Source: Chryseobacterium jejuense (GTDB lineage Bacteria; Bacteroidota; Bacteroidia; Flavobacteriales; Weeksellaceae). Taken from it: a stretch of DNA of 64,000 nt. The stretch covers positions 310,001-374,000 of the forward strand of contig NZ_FNEG01000005.1 of assembly GCF_900100075.1 (NCBI RefSeq), written 5' to 3'. Each line of letters opens with the position of its first letter. Positions within the stretch are counted from its first letter, which is position 1. Below are positions 36,670 through 46,144 of this stretch, one piece after another. The notes beneath the pieces are model-generated. The model did not search any database. It had not been told where the DNA came from and saw nothing but the letters and a program-made list of their open reading frames with translations. The position numbers and the translations under genes were made by a program.

Positions 36670-39342
36670 ATGTTAAAAAAATCTTCCAACAAAAATCTCA
36701 ATTCAGCCGCTCTTGTCAAATTGAAAGAAGCCGCTTCAGAGAACGAAAAAATGGTTTACGCTATGCTTGAAACTTCAGAAGAAGGCCTTAGCGAAAATAC
36801 GGTAAAAGACCGTTTAAAAATTTATGGTAAAAATGAAATTGCTACTCAAAAAGCGCCCTCATGGCTGAAGCAGTTTGCCCATTCTTTCTTTAATCCTTTT
36901 AATTATATACTGGCCTGCATTGCTGTCATTTCTTTATTCATTGATGTTATTCTCGTTCCTGAAGGAGAAAAAGACCTCAGTACGAGTATTATTATTTCAG
37001 TAATGCTTCTTTTCAGTACTGTTTTAAGATTTATTCAGGAATTCAGAAGTAATAAAGCAGCAGAAGCATTGAAAAAAATGGTAAAAACCAGCTGTCTTAC
37101 CAAAAGAAAATTTAGAGAAAATGAAGAAATAGAAATCACGGAAATAGTTCCCGGAGACATTGTAATCCTTTCTGCCGGAGATATGGTTCCTGCCGATTGC
37201 AGAATATTGAAAAGCAAAGACCTTTTCATCAGTGAATCTATTCTCACAGGAGAAGCATTACCTGTTGAAAAAAATGCATTCCCAATCCGTGATGCTAAAA
37301 GCAAAAATCCGCTCACCCTTCAAAACATCTGTTTTATGGGAACCAATGTGGTAAGTGGATCTGCAACTGTTGTAGTGACTAATACCAGTATTTTTACTTA
37401 TTTCGGAAGCATCAGCAGAAGCCTTGCTTCTAAGAGACCTGAAACGGCATTTGACATAGGAGTCAATAAAGTAAGCTTTTTGCTGATCCGATTTATGCTG
37501 GTAATGACTCCCATTATTTTCCTTATCAACGGAGTGGTAAAAGGAGATTGGATGCAGGCTTTATTATTTGCCATTGCAGTAGCTGTAGGCCTTACTCCTG
37601 AAATGCTGCCGATGATTGTGACCGCCAACCTGGCCAAAGGCGCCGTTAACATGAGTAAGAAAAAAGTCATTGTTAAAAGATTGAATGCCATCCAGAATAT
37701 CGGAGCTATGGATATTCTCTGTACTGATAAAACCGGAACGCTTACCCTGGATAAAATCGTTCTGGAAACCCATCTCAACGTACGTGGCCTTGAAGATGAT
37801 GAGGTATTAAAATGGGCTTACCTCAACAGCTTTCATCAAACCGGACTTAAAAACCTGTTAGATCAGGCTGTTTTGGATCATGCAGAAGTTCATAATCTTA
37901 TGAAAGCTGATGAACTCTATCTGAAAGTAGATGAGATACCCTTCGACTTTGAAAGAAGGAGAATGTCCGTCATTCTGAATACCTCAAAAGGAAAACACCT
38001 TATGATTTCAAAAGGAGCAGTAGAAGAAATGCTTTCTTTATGTAAATATGCTTTAGATCCTGGTGATGACCACAGTCTTCATATTGAGAATGATAATATT
38101 ATTCCTTTGGATGATCTTATGAAGGAAAAAATCATCAGAATGTCTGAAAAGCTCAATGCAGAAGGACTTCGTGTTTTACTGGTGGCCATCAGAGAATTTG
38201 AAGGAGATCATCCTCTCAATTATTCTGTTGCAGACGAAAATCACCTCATCCTTACTGGCTTTATAGGGTTTCTTGACCCTGCAAAACCCTCTGCAGAACC
38301 AAGTATCAAGGCTTTACATAAATTAGGAATTGAAGTAAAAGTAATTACTGGTGATAATGATATCGTTGCTAAAAAAATATGTCATGATGTAGGAATTCCT
38401 ATCAATACGATCATGCTTGGTGACGAAATGGAAGACATGAGTGATGAAGACCTGAGTAAAGATATGGATTCATACTCTGTTTTTGCAAAGGTAAGTCCGT
38501 TACAGAAGCAGCGTATTGTAAAGATACTAAGATCCAAAGGACATACGGTCGGATTTATGGGAGACGGAATTAATGATGCCGCTGCCATTAAAGAAGCTGA
38601 TGTTGGAATTTCCGTAGATACCGGAGCAGATATTGCCAAAGAAAGTGCAGATATTATTTTGCTTGAAAAAGACTTAATGGTACTTAGAAGCGGTGTTATT
38701 TATGGCCGAAGAACATTTGGAAATATCATTAAATATATAAAAATGACGGCTAGTAGTAATTTTGGAAACATGTTCAGTATGATTGGGGCCAGCGCATTCC
38801 TTCCGTTTCTGCCTATGCTTCCCCTCCAGATTTTGACTCAGAATCTTCTATATGATATTTCACAATCTTCCATTCCCTGGGATACAATGGACAAAGATTT
38901 TTTGGAACAACCTAAAAAATGGGAAGCTGACAGTATCAAAAAATTCATGCTTTATATAGGACCTTTAAGTTCCATTTTTGACTATATGACGTTTGCTGTA
39001 ATGTTTTTTATTTTTAAAGCCAATACACCCGAATATCAAAGTCTATTTCAGACGGGCTGGTTTGTAGAAGGACTACTTTCTCAAACGTTGATTGTCCATA
39101 TTATAAGAACCAAAAAGATCCCGTTCATCCAAAGCTGGGCCGCTGCACCTGTTGTTGCATTGACAAGTTTAATCATGTTGATCGGAATCCTGATTCCTTT
39201 CACTCCATTGGCATCATACCTGAAAATGCAGCCTTTACCTTTAACCTATTTCCCTTATCTGATAGGAATTCTTACAGGCTATTGTATTCTCACTCAATTT
39301 GTGAAACAATGGTTCATTAAGAAATTCGGACAATGGCTATAA
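36670..39342 (+). CDS. mgtA: Magnesium-translocating P-type ATPase
   Basis: 890 residues, normal for MgtA/MgtB (type P3B). Phosphorylated D353 in CTDKTGTLTLDK, actuator motif TGEALPVEK, hinge GDGINDAAAIKEADVGISVD, ten membrane helices, PEMLPMIV in helix 4 (typical of Mg2+ ATPases). Imports Mg2+ across the inner membrane. Cotranscribed with mgtC. Ends 20 bp before the repeat array of the efflux operon, so the two operons sit head to tail. Confidence 0.94.
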   Translation: MLKKSSNKNLNSAALVKLKEAASENEKMVYAMLETSEEGLSENTVKDRLKIYGKNEIATQKAPSWLKQFAHSFFNPFNYILACIAVISLFIDVILVPEGEKDLSTSIIISVMLLFSTVLRFIQEFRSNKAAEALKKMVKTSCLTKRKFRENEEIEITEIVPGDIVILSAGDMVPADCRILKSKDLFISESILTGEALPVEKNAFPIRDAKSKNPLTLQNICFMGTNVVSGSATVVVTNTSIFTYFGSISRSLASKRPETAFDIGVNKVSFLLIRFMLVMTPIIFLINGVVKGDWMQALLFAIAVAVGLTPEMLPMIVTANLAKGAVNMSKKKVIVKRLNAIQNIGAMDILCTDKTGTLTLDKIVLETHLNVRGLEDDEVLKWAYLNSFHQTGLKNLLDQAVLDHAEVHNLMKADELYLKVDEIPFDFERRRMSVILNTSKGKHLMISKGAVEEMLSLCKYALDPGDDHSLHIENDNIIPLDDLMKEKIIRMSEKLNAEGLRVLLVAIREFEGDHPLNYSVADENHLILTGFIGFLDPAKPSAEPSIKALHKLGIEVKVITGDNDIVAKKICHDVGIPINTIMLGDEMEDMSDEDLSKDMDSYSVFAKVSPLQKQRIVKILRSKGHTVGFMGDGINDAAAIKEADVGISVDTGADIAKESADIILLEKDLMVLRSGVIYGRRTFGNIIKYIKMTASSNFGNMFSMIGASAFLPFLPMLPLQILTQNLLYDISQSSIPWDTMDKDFLEQPKKWEADSIKKFMLYIGPLSSIFDYMTFAVMFFIFKANTPEYQSLFQTGWFVEGLLSQTLIVHIIRTKKIPFIQSWAAAPVVALTSLIMLIGILIPFTPLASYLKMQPLPLTYFPYLIGILTGYCILTQFVKQWFIKKFGQWL

Positions 39343-39361
39343 AGTGTCAAAAGTACCATCC

Positions 39362-39405
39362 TTTCTAATCATTTTCTAATAGCATTCTAAAGGTTCTCTA
39401 ACCGG
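39362..39405 (+). promoter_or_regulatory. Four 11-bp direct repeats upstream of the efflux operon
   Basis: TCTAA starts at 39364, 39375, 39386 and 39397, exactly 11 bp apart; 28 bp on from the last is TACTTTTG (39425-39432). The third unit ATTCTAAAG is shared exactly with the mgtC array. Confidence 0.8.
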
Positions 39406-39424
39406 CTATCAGAAAGGATAGAAA

Positions 39425-39432
39425 TACTTTTG
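39425..39432 (+). promoter_or_regulatory. -7 element TACTTTTG of the efflux operon
   Basis: Full match to TAnnTTTG inside TAGAAATACTTTTGCA. The leader would be about 95 nt; no strong structure was seen in it. Confidence 0.72.
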
Positions 39433-39534
39433 CAACATCAAAAAAACAAGTATTAAAAGGCATTACAAACAAATGTCACCTTATATTGAATAAAACGAAA
39501 ATTAGAATTAAATTAGTGGTTATAAACATCTTAT

Positions 39535-40638
39535 ATGAGAAAAGCTGTATTCACAATAGTACTTTTGACATTTATTACCTCTTGTAAAAATCCCAAAAGT
39601 GAAGACTCTCAGGATCAGGACCTCCTGGTAAAAGGAGACAATGTAATCATTCCTGAAAGCAATCCTGTATTCAAAAAAATAAAAACAGAAGTGGTTTCTG
39701 AGCAGGAACATAGTGACGGAGTGGTTTCTGCCGGCACCATTCAGGCTATTCCCAATCATTATGCCGAAATTGCCAGTCCTTTTTCCGGAAGAATTACAAA
39801 ATCTTTTATTCAGCTTGGGCAAAATGTTTCAGCCAACAGCCCACTCTTTGAAATTCTTTCTTCTGATTATTTTTCGGTTCAGAAAGATTACACAGATGCC
39901 CTGAATGATGTACAGCTTGCGGAGAAAAATTACAGACGTCAACAGGATCTTGTAAAACATGGAGTTGGTATTCAAAAAGAACTTGACGAAGCGGAGACCG
40001 ATTTCAAAAATAAAAAAACATCACTATCCAATGCTTCATCTGCTTTGAAAGTATACAATAGCAAAGGCGGTGGTATCGGAAGCCCTCTTATTGTAAGAGC
40101 TCCAATCAATGGAGAAATTATTTCCAATAAAATTGTCAATGGGCAGTTTCTCAAAAGTGATGCCGATCCTGTCATCATCATTGCTGAATTATCCAAAGTA
40201 TGGATTTCCGGAGATGTAAAAGAAAAAGACATTCGTTTTGTCAATATTGGAGATCATGTTTCTGTAAAAGTAAGTGCTTATCCGGATAGAAGTATTACCG
40301 GAAAAGTATATCACATCAATGAAGTGGTAGATGAAAGCACCCGAAGTATAAAAGTTCTTATCGAATGTGATAACCCTGATAGAAAATTAAAACCAGGCAT
40401 GTATGCTACCGTTAATTTCTCTACAACTCCTGAAAAAACAGTAATGATTCCAATCAGTGCATTAATGCAGCAGGACAATTCTCAGTATGTGTGGATAAAA
40501 ACAGGAAAGAATCAGTTTGCCAAACGTTCAGTAACTACCGGAGAAGCAGATCAGAAAATGGTAAGGATTACTTCCGGATTAAAAGCAGGTGATACAATTA
40601 TGACCGAGGGTGGAATTTATATGCTGGATGCAAAATAA
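39535..40638 (+). CDS. RND efflux periplasmic adaptor (CusB/CzcB type)
   Basis: 367 residues. Lipoprotein signal with FITSC (C17). Barrel-sandwich halves SAGTIQAIPNHYAEIASPFSGRI and IGSPLIVRAPINGEIISNKIV bracket a helical hairpin (DYTDALNDVQLAEKNYRRQQ); beta-barrel region VWISGDVKEKDIRFVNIGD; C-terminal membrane-proximal domain. First gene of the three-gene efflux unit. Links the inner-membrane pump to the outer-membrane channel. The metal cannot be told from the adaptor. Confidence 0.93.
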   Translation: MRKAVFTIVLLTFITSCKNPKSEDSQDQDLLVKGDNVIIPESNPVFKKIKTEVVSEQEHSDGVVSAGTIQAIPNHYAEIASPFSGRITKSFIQLGQNVSANSPLFEILSSDYFSVQKDYTDALNDVQLAEKNYRRQQDLVKHGVGIQKELDEAETDFKNKKTSLSNASSALKVYNSKGGGIGSPLIVRAPINGEIISNKIVNGQFLKSDADPVIIIAELSKVWISGDVKEKDIRFVNIGDHVSVKVSAYPDRSITGKVYHINEVVDESTRSIKVLIECDNPDRKLKPGMYATVNFSTTPEKTVMIPISALMQQDNSQYVWIKTGKNQFAKRSVTTGEADQKMVRITSGLKAGDTIMTEGGIYMLDAK

Positions 40639-40709
40639 TGTAAAATGAACTGATGTAAAATGTACAATACATATTCTTTCATGTACTGTACAAAATACCT
40701 ATTAAGAAC

Positions 40710-43700
40710 ATGAAAAAACTTTTGACAATCTCTATACAGAAGAGATGGCTGATGTTGGCACTCTTCCTTTTATTGGGATTCTTTGGTTATTATTCCTGGA
40801 CCAAATTATCCGTAGAAGCTTATCCTGACATCGCTGATGTAACTTCACAGGTTGTTACCCAAGTTCCGGGACTGGCTGCTGAAGAAGTAGAACAACAAAT
40901 TACCATTCCATTGGAAAGAGCCCTCAATGGCCTTCCGGGAATGCATGTCATGCGAAGCAAAAGTACCTTCGGACTTTCCATGATCACCATGGTTTTTGAT
41001 GATGGGATAGATGACTATTGGGCAAGACAGCGTATTCAGGAAAGACTTACGGATGTTACCCTTCCTTATGGAGCACAGCCTGGGCTTGATCCCCTTACCT
41101 CTCCTATCGGCGAAGTCTACCGTTATATTATTGAAAGTAATAATCATAGTTTACGGGAACTGACAGATTTACAAAAATTTGTAATCATTCCGCGTATCAA
41201 GCAGGTTTCCGGGATTGCAGATGTGACCAATTTCGGTGGAATTACCACGCAGTTTCAGGTGGAATTAGATCCTCACAAACTTGAGCAATATGGACTCTCA
41301 TTATCTGAAGTTACCGAGACCATTTCAAAAAATAACGTAAGCGCCGGAGGGAGTATGCTTCCCCGGGGAAATTTAGCCTATGTGATCCGGGGAATAGGTC
41401 TTGTAAAAGATTTAACTGACCTTGGAAAAATTGTAGTAAAGACTGAAAACGGCGTTCCGGTATTCCTGAATGATGTAGGAACGTTGAAATATGGAAACCT
41501 GGAGCGAAAAGGAATTCTGGGATATACAGACCGAAAGCGAAATTATCCTGAAAGTGTAGAAGGAATCGTCCTGTTGCTGAGAGGGCAAAATCCTTCGGAA
41601 GTATTGGAAGGTGTTCATCAGGCCATTGATGAATTAAATAATGAAACGCTTCCTCCGGGAGTAAAAATCCATCCTTTCCTGGATAGAACAGACCTTGTAA
41701 GTACTACGCTTCACACGGTTTCTCATACGCTTACCGAAGGAATTGTACTCGTTATTATCGTCCTGATTGTATTCTTAGGAAGCTGGCGAGGCGCTTTATT
41801 GGTAGCTATTACCATTCCGCTTTCGTTATTATTTGCGTTTATTTTGATGCATTTCACCAATATTCCTGCGAACCTTCTTTCGCTGGGAGCAATCGATTTC
41901 GGGATTATTGTAGACGGAGCTATTGTAATGTTGGAAACGGTATTGAAAAAGAGAGAAGAAAATCCCGAAGAACCGTTAGAAGAGAAAAGCATTACCCAAA
42001 GAGTTATTGAAGTAGCAAAACCCATCTTCTTTTCTACCATTATTATTATTACAGCCTATCTTCCATTATTTGCTTTCGAAAGAGTAGAGAAAAAATTATT
42101 TACCCCAATGGCATTTACTGTAGGGTACGCCTTACTGGGCGCTCTTGCTGTAGCTCTTCTTTTGATTCCTGGCCTCGCTTATGTAATCTACCGTAAGCCC
42201 AGAAAAATATACCACAATAAATGGCTGGAAAAAATAAGTACCGCATATGGTGAAAGAATCGAAAAAATAATGCAAACCCCTAAAAAGGTAATGATCCCGG
42301 TAAGCATTGTTTTATTATCAGCCGGAATCCTTTCCTATACGGTAGGAAAAGATTTCCTTCCTGAACTGGATGAAGGTTCTATATGGCTGCAGGTACAGCT
42401 GCCCCCCGGGATTTCTCTGTCCAAAGCAAAAGAAATGAGTGATACCTTACGTGCCAGAACTTTAAAACATTCAGAAATCACTTATATGATGGTTCAGGCT
42501 GGCCGTAATGATGACGGAACTGACCCTTGGACTGCCTCTCACTTTGAAGTTTCTATTGGAATTAAGCCCTATGATCAATGGCCGTCAGGAAAAACCAAAG
42601 CGGATCTGATTAAGGAACTCGCAGCAGATTATAAAGAAATGCCAGGTTTTACAGTAGGCTTCTCACAACCAATGATTGACGGGGTAATGGATAAAATTTC
42701 CGGAGCGCATAGTGAATTGGTCGTAAAAGTATATGGGGAAGATTTCAAAGAAACCAGAAGAATTGCTGAAAATGTACTGTCTACTTTAAATAAAATTCCG
42801 GGTTCGGCAGACCTTGCCATTGACCAGGAACCTCCCTTACCTCAGCTGCAGATTATTGCTGACAGAGATAAAATTGCTCAATATGGATTGAATGTAGCAG
42901 ATGTGGCTGATCTTATTGAAGTCGCTTTAGGAGGAAAAGCTATTTCACAGATCTTTATCGGCAATAAAGTTTATGATATCTCCTGTCGTTACACCGAAGA
43001 CAGCCGTGATACCCCTGATAAAATAGGAAATCTGATGCTCACCTCAGCTTCAGGAGCTAAAATTCCATTGTCGCAGGTGGCAGAAGTTAAGCTAAGTACT
43101 GGAGAAAGCACCATCACCAGAGAGATGAATAAGAGACATCTTACCGTAAAATTAAATTTAAGAGGAACTGACCTTTCTTCTTTCCTGAAAAAAGCTCAGG
43201 ACAAGATTGAAACAGATATCAAATATGACCATGAAAAATACCAGATCAAATGGGGCGGTCAATTTGAGAATCAAAACAGAGCGTATTCCAGATTGGCATT
43301 CATCGTTCCTTTGGCATTGGCAATTATGTTCCTGTTATTGTATGGTGCATTTGGTGATTTCAAACAGGCGTTGGTACTAATGTCTATTGTTCCACTGGCT
43401 TTATTTGGAGGAATGCTTGCTCTTAATATACGCGGAATGTCATTAAACGTATCTTCAGCCGTAGGATTTATTGCTCTTTTCGGAGTTGCCATTCAGAATG
43501 GGGTCATTATGATTTCCCATATCAATGACCTTCGTAAGAAAGGATATGATCTGAAACTGGCAGTAACAAAAGGGGCGAAAGATCGTTTCAGACCGGTATT
43601 AATGACTGCAACGGTTGCTGTAATCGGATTATTCCCGGCTTCATTGGCAACAGGAATCGGATCGGATGTACAAAGACCTCTGGCGACTGTAATCGTTTAT

Positions 43701-43811
43701 GGATTAATGTTCTCGACAATTTTAACACTATTCGTTCTTCCTGCTATCTATTTTATGGCAGAACGCAGCAACGAAAAACAAAATTTAGAATCAGATGAAG
43801 CACTTACATAA
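40710..43811 (+). CDS. CusA/CzcA-family heavy-metal efflux RND transporter
   Basis: 1033 residues, twelve membrane helices with two large periplasmic loops. The HME-RND signature GAIDFGIIVDGAIVMLETVL lies in helix 4, with the proton-relay acidic residues; WTKLSVEAYPDIADVTSQVVTQVPGLAAEEVEQQI is the typical N-terminal porter motif. Exports divalent or monovalent metal ions from periplasm or cytoplasm by proton antiport. Zn/Co/Cd versus Cu/Ag cannot be decided with confidence. Its 3' end overlaps the TolC gene by 17 bp. Confidence 0.94.
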   Translation: MKKLLTISIQKRWLMLALFLLLGFFGYYSWTKLSVEAYPDIADVTSQVVTQVPGLAAEEVEQQITIPLERALNGLPGMHVMRSKSTFGLSMITMVFDDGIDDYWARQRIQERLTDVTLPYGAQPGLDPLTSPIGEVYRYIIESNNHSLRELTDLQKFVIIPRIKQVSGIADVTNFGGITTQFQVELDPHKLEQYGLSLSEVTETISKNNVSAGGSMLPRGNLAYVIRGIGLVKDLTDLGKIVVKTENGVPVFLNDVGTLKYGNLERKGILGYTDRKRNYPESVEGIVLLLRGQNPSEVLEGVHQAIDELNNETLPPGVKIHPFLDRTDLVSTTLHTVSHTLTEGIVLVIIVLIVFLGSWRGALLVAITIPLSLLFAFILMHFTNIPANLLSLGAIDFGIIVDGAIVMLETVLKKREENPEEPLEEKSITQRVIEVAKPIFFSTIIIITAYLPLFAFERVEKKLFTPMAFTVGYALLGALAVALLLIPGLAYVIYRKPRKIYHNKWLEKISTAYGERIEKIMQTPKKVMIPVSIVLLSAGILSYTVGKDFLPELDEGSIWLQVQLPPGISLSKAKEMSDTLRARTLKHSEITYMMVQAGRNDDGTDPWTASHFEVSIGIKPYDQWPSGKTKADLIKELAADYKEMPGFTVGFSQPMIDGVMDKISGAHSELVVKVYGEDFKETRRIAENVLSTLNKIPGSADLAIDQEPPLPQLQIIADRDKIAQYGLNVADVADLIEVALGGKAISQIFIGNKVYDISCRYTEDSRDTPDKIGNLMLTSASGAKIPLSQVAEVKLSTGESTITREMNKRHLTVKLNLRGTDLSSFLKKAQDKIETDIKYDHEKYQIKWGGQFENQNRAYSRLAFIVPLALAIMFLLLYGAFGDFKQALVLMSIVPLALFGGMLALNIRGMSLNVSSAVGFIALFGVAIQNGVIMISHINDLRKKGYDLKLAVTKGAKDRFRPVLMTATVAVIGLFPASLATGIGSDVQRPLATVIVYGLMFSTILTLFVLPAIYFMAERSNEKQNLESDEALT

Positions 43812-45078
43812 GAAAATCAGCGTTCATTTTATCATAGTAATAACCTTATTATTCAGCATAATCAATAAGGTAAAGGCACAGGAAAAAGAAGTACTGAATT
43901 TTGAAGAATACCTAAGCCTTGTGGGAAAGAAAAACCTGGGGTATGCTGCTCAAAGATACAACGTAGGAATGGCTGAAGCTTCTATTCAGACCGCAAGTAT
44001 GTTTCCGGACCCACAGTTGGACATGGAAACCACCAATAATGGAATTAAGGAAAACATGGGGTATGTATATGGCGCATCTGTTGGCTGGACCCTGGAATTG
44101 GGAGGCAAAAGAAAAGCAAGAATAAACCTGGCTAAAGATCAATCTGAATTAAGTAAAATTCAATTACAGGATTTTTTCAGAAACCTTCGTGCTGATGCAA
44201 GTTTAGGCTATGTGGAAGCCCTAAAATCCAAAGCTATTCTTGAGGTACAGCAGGATTCTTATAAAAACATTCTACAGCTTGCCAAATCAGATAGTATACG
44301 GTATCGTTTAGGAACAATTTCTCTGGTCACTTCAAAACAGAGTAAACTGGAAGCCGCTTCTCTTCTCAATGACGTGTACCAGGCAGAGAGTGCTGAACAA
44401 CAAGCATTAACTGGGCTGGCAGTATTTCTCAGTGATGGCAAAATAACAGGTAGAGACGTTACTGGAGACTTTAATGCTTTTAACAGAGATTTTACTATTG
44501 ATGATCTTATTATCCAGGCATTAAATACAAGAGCAGACCTACTGGCAGCAAAACAGAATACACAAGTTGCCAAAAGCCAAATCAGTCTTGAAAAAGCAAA
44601 CCGAAAAATAGATCTTGGAATCAATGCCGGAGCAGAACGTCACACTGAAGCTACCAATGAAATTGCACCCTCACCAACGGTAAATGCAGTAAAATTAGGA
44701 CTTAGCATTCCTTTGAAATTTTCCAACAAGAGAAATGCGGGGTTAAAAATAGCAGAGATGGCCCATTCTCAGGCTGAACTTGAATATCATCAGGTAGAAC
44801 AAGGAATACAAGCTGAAGTCATGCAGGCTTATCAACAGTATATGGCCACGCAGAAACAGGTAAAACAATTTCATAATGGGATGCTTACAGAAGCGAAAAG
44901 TATATTGGAAGGCATCACTTACAGTTACAAAAGAGGTGAAAGTTCTATTCTTGAAGTATTGAATGCCCAAAGAACTTATAATGGGGTAAGAAAAGATTAT
45001 TACGAAGCGCTTGCAGATAATGCAGCGGCACTGATTGAACTTGAACGCAAAGCAGGAATCTGGGATATTAATTTTTAA
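43795..45078 (+). CDS. TolC-family outer-membrane efflux channel
   Basis: 427 residues. Signal peptide (ending NKVKAQ). Two OEP repeats of long helices, visible as MFPDPQLDMETTNNGI, VGWTLELGGKRKARI in the first and GLSIPLKFSNKRNAGLKIAEM with YKRGESSILEVLNAQRTYN in the second. Last gene of the operon; starts inside the RND gene (overlap 17 bp), so translation is probably coupled. Completes the tripartite pump. Confidence 0.93.
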   Translation: MKHLHKKISVHFIIVITLLFSIINKVKAQEKEVLNFEEYLSLVGKKNLGYAAQRYNVGMAEASIQTASMFPDPQLDMETTNNGIKENMGYVYGASVGWTLELGGKRKARINLAKDQSELSKIQLQDFFRNLRADASLGYVEALKSKAILEVQQDSYKNILQLAKSDSIRYRLGTISLVTSKQSKLEAASLLNDVYQAESAEQQALTGLAVFLSDGKITGRDVTGDFNAFNRDFTIDDLIIQALNTRADLLAAKQNTQVAKSQISLEKANRKIDLGINAGAERHTEATNEIAPSPTVNAVKLGLSIPLKFSNKRNAGLKIAEMAHSQAELEYHQVEQGIQAEVMQAYQQYMATQKQVKQFHNGMLTEAKSILEGITYSYKRGESSILEVLNAQRTYNGVRKDYYEALADNAAALIELERKAGIWDINF

Positions 45079-45080
45079 AA

Positions 45081-45459
45081 GAATGGAAGCGGGAAGTTGA
45101 TCAGTTTGGAAAAGAACTGAAATTCCAATTAATTAACCTTTTTAAAACTGAGAGTATTTTCCATCAAAAGACTGATGGCGGTAAGTAAAGCGACAAGTAC
45201 TTTCACCTTCCTTCTTCCAGCTTCCAACCTTCATCAATCTAAACCAAATGACATCAGTCTTCCTCATTCAAAAAGCCCTGAAATCTATAGGATTCAGGGC
45301 TTTCGTAAATAAAAATATGGTAATTATATATCATTTTATAACACTACCAACTGAGATTTCTAGTAACTAATATTTTAAAATTTAAGGATATTCCCTCAAA
45401 AAACAGAAAGAAGTTAGTAGCACAATAGTACTTCCAACTTCCAGCCTTCCCAACATCCG
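45081..45459. repeat. Intergenic region with dispersed inverted repeats and a hairpin
   Basis: No gene. Ends of the GGCTGGAAG family occur at 45081-45101 and, inverted, 45196-45234, and a further end at 45428-45456. AAAGCCCTGAA (45272-45282) and TTCAGGGCTTT (45293-45303) make a perfect 11-bp hairpin that may terminate the efflux operon, though no long T-tract follows. Confidence 0.55.
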
Positions 45460-45915
45460 CTACTTCTTATACTTTGATTCGTAAATTCCAATCCAATCCT
45501 TCACTGTCATTTTTTTACTTAATTCTGCGATCAGTTCAAAAGGAATATCTTCAGATTTTTTGAAACGGACGCAGGATTTTCCCATATCCAGCTTTTTCTT
45601 AGAATGCTTAGGGTATTCTGCCACAAACCAATCCAACAGCTCCGGTCTGGAATATAATCCCATATGATACAATGCAATAAAGTTCTTTTGTGAAGCCAGA
45701 TTAATAAAGGGTAAAGGTGTTCCCGGTGTACAATGATAACCCGCAGGGTATGTTTTCAAGGGAACCACCCAGCCTAACATTCCGTAATTGGAAATTTCTT
45801 CAAATCCTTTCGGCAGATTGTCATTAATCAAATCAAAAAGTTTTTTGAACGGCTCTTTTCTTTCCTCCGGAATCTTGGAAAGATAGTCTTCCAATGAGTT
45901 TGATATAATTTGCAT
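45460..45915 (-). CDS. DUF1801 (YdhG-like) protein
   Basis: 151 residues. The DUF1801 fold is recognisable: SLEDYLSKIPEERKEPFKKL, ISNYGMLGWVVPLKTYPAG, NFIALYHMGLYSRPELLDWF, GKSCVRFKKSEDIPFELIAEL, ending DWIGIYESKYKK. Cytosolic, about the usual length. Biochemical role unknown in the family. The gene is bracketed by inverted copies of a dispersed repeat (45428-45456 and 45972-45992), which may mean it was inserted or is movable. Confidence 0.85.
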   Translation of the reverse strand: MQIISNSLEDYLSKIPEERKEPFKKLFDLINDNLPKGFEEISNYGMLGWVVPLKTYPAGYHCTPGTPLPFINLASQKNFIALYHMGLYSRPELLDWFVAEYPKHSKKKLDMGKSCVRFKKSEDIPFELIAELSKKMTVKDWIGIYESKYKK

Positions 45916-45971
45916 TTTCAGTGAGTTTTAGAGGTTCAAATTAATAAAAATTATTGATTATTTATAGAGAA

Positions 45972-45992
45972 ACAGGTTGGAGGCTGGAAATT
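45972..45992. repeat. Dispersed repeat end upstream of the DUF1801 gene
   Basis: Sequence CAGGTTGGAGGCTGGAAATT, inverted relative to CTTCCAACTTCCAGCCTTCC at 45430-45449 on the far side of the DUF1801 gene. Confidence 0.55.
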
Positions 45993-46087
45993 TCTATTCA
46001 GAATATATTTACTGAAAGTATTACAAATTAATAGAGTCTAATTATATTGACGCCTATCATTTTTACAACATTATACTTCTTTCCTCA

Positions 46088-46121
46088 TAAAAAAGCGGCG
46101 GTACAAAAATGCACCACCGCT
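46088..46121 (-). terminator. Terminator of the T9SS fibronectin protein gene
   Basis: AGCGGCGGT (46094-46102) and ACCACCGCT (46113-46121; one G-U pair in the minus transcript), 10-nt loop, with an A-run at 46089-46094 that is a U-tract in the transcript. Confidence 0.8.
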
Positions 46122-46144
46122 CAACTTTATTTACACTAAAAAAA

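Noticed and set aside
35960..45078. mgt and efflux operons considered as a transferred metal-resistance island
   Set aside because: No integrase, transposase, tRNA junction or direct-repeat boundaries, and base composition matches the neighbours.
45271..45303. Perfect 11-bp hairpin considered a certain terminator of the efflux operon
   Set aside because: No T-tract follows on the plus strand and it lies about 190 bp from the tolC-type stop, so it is kept only as a candidate within the repeat region.
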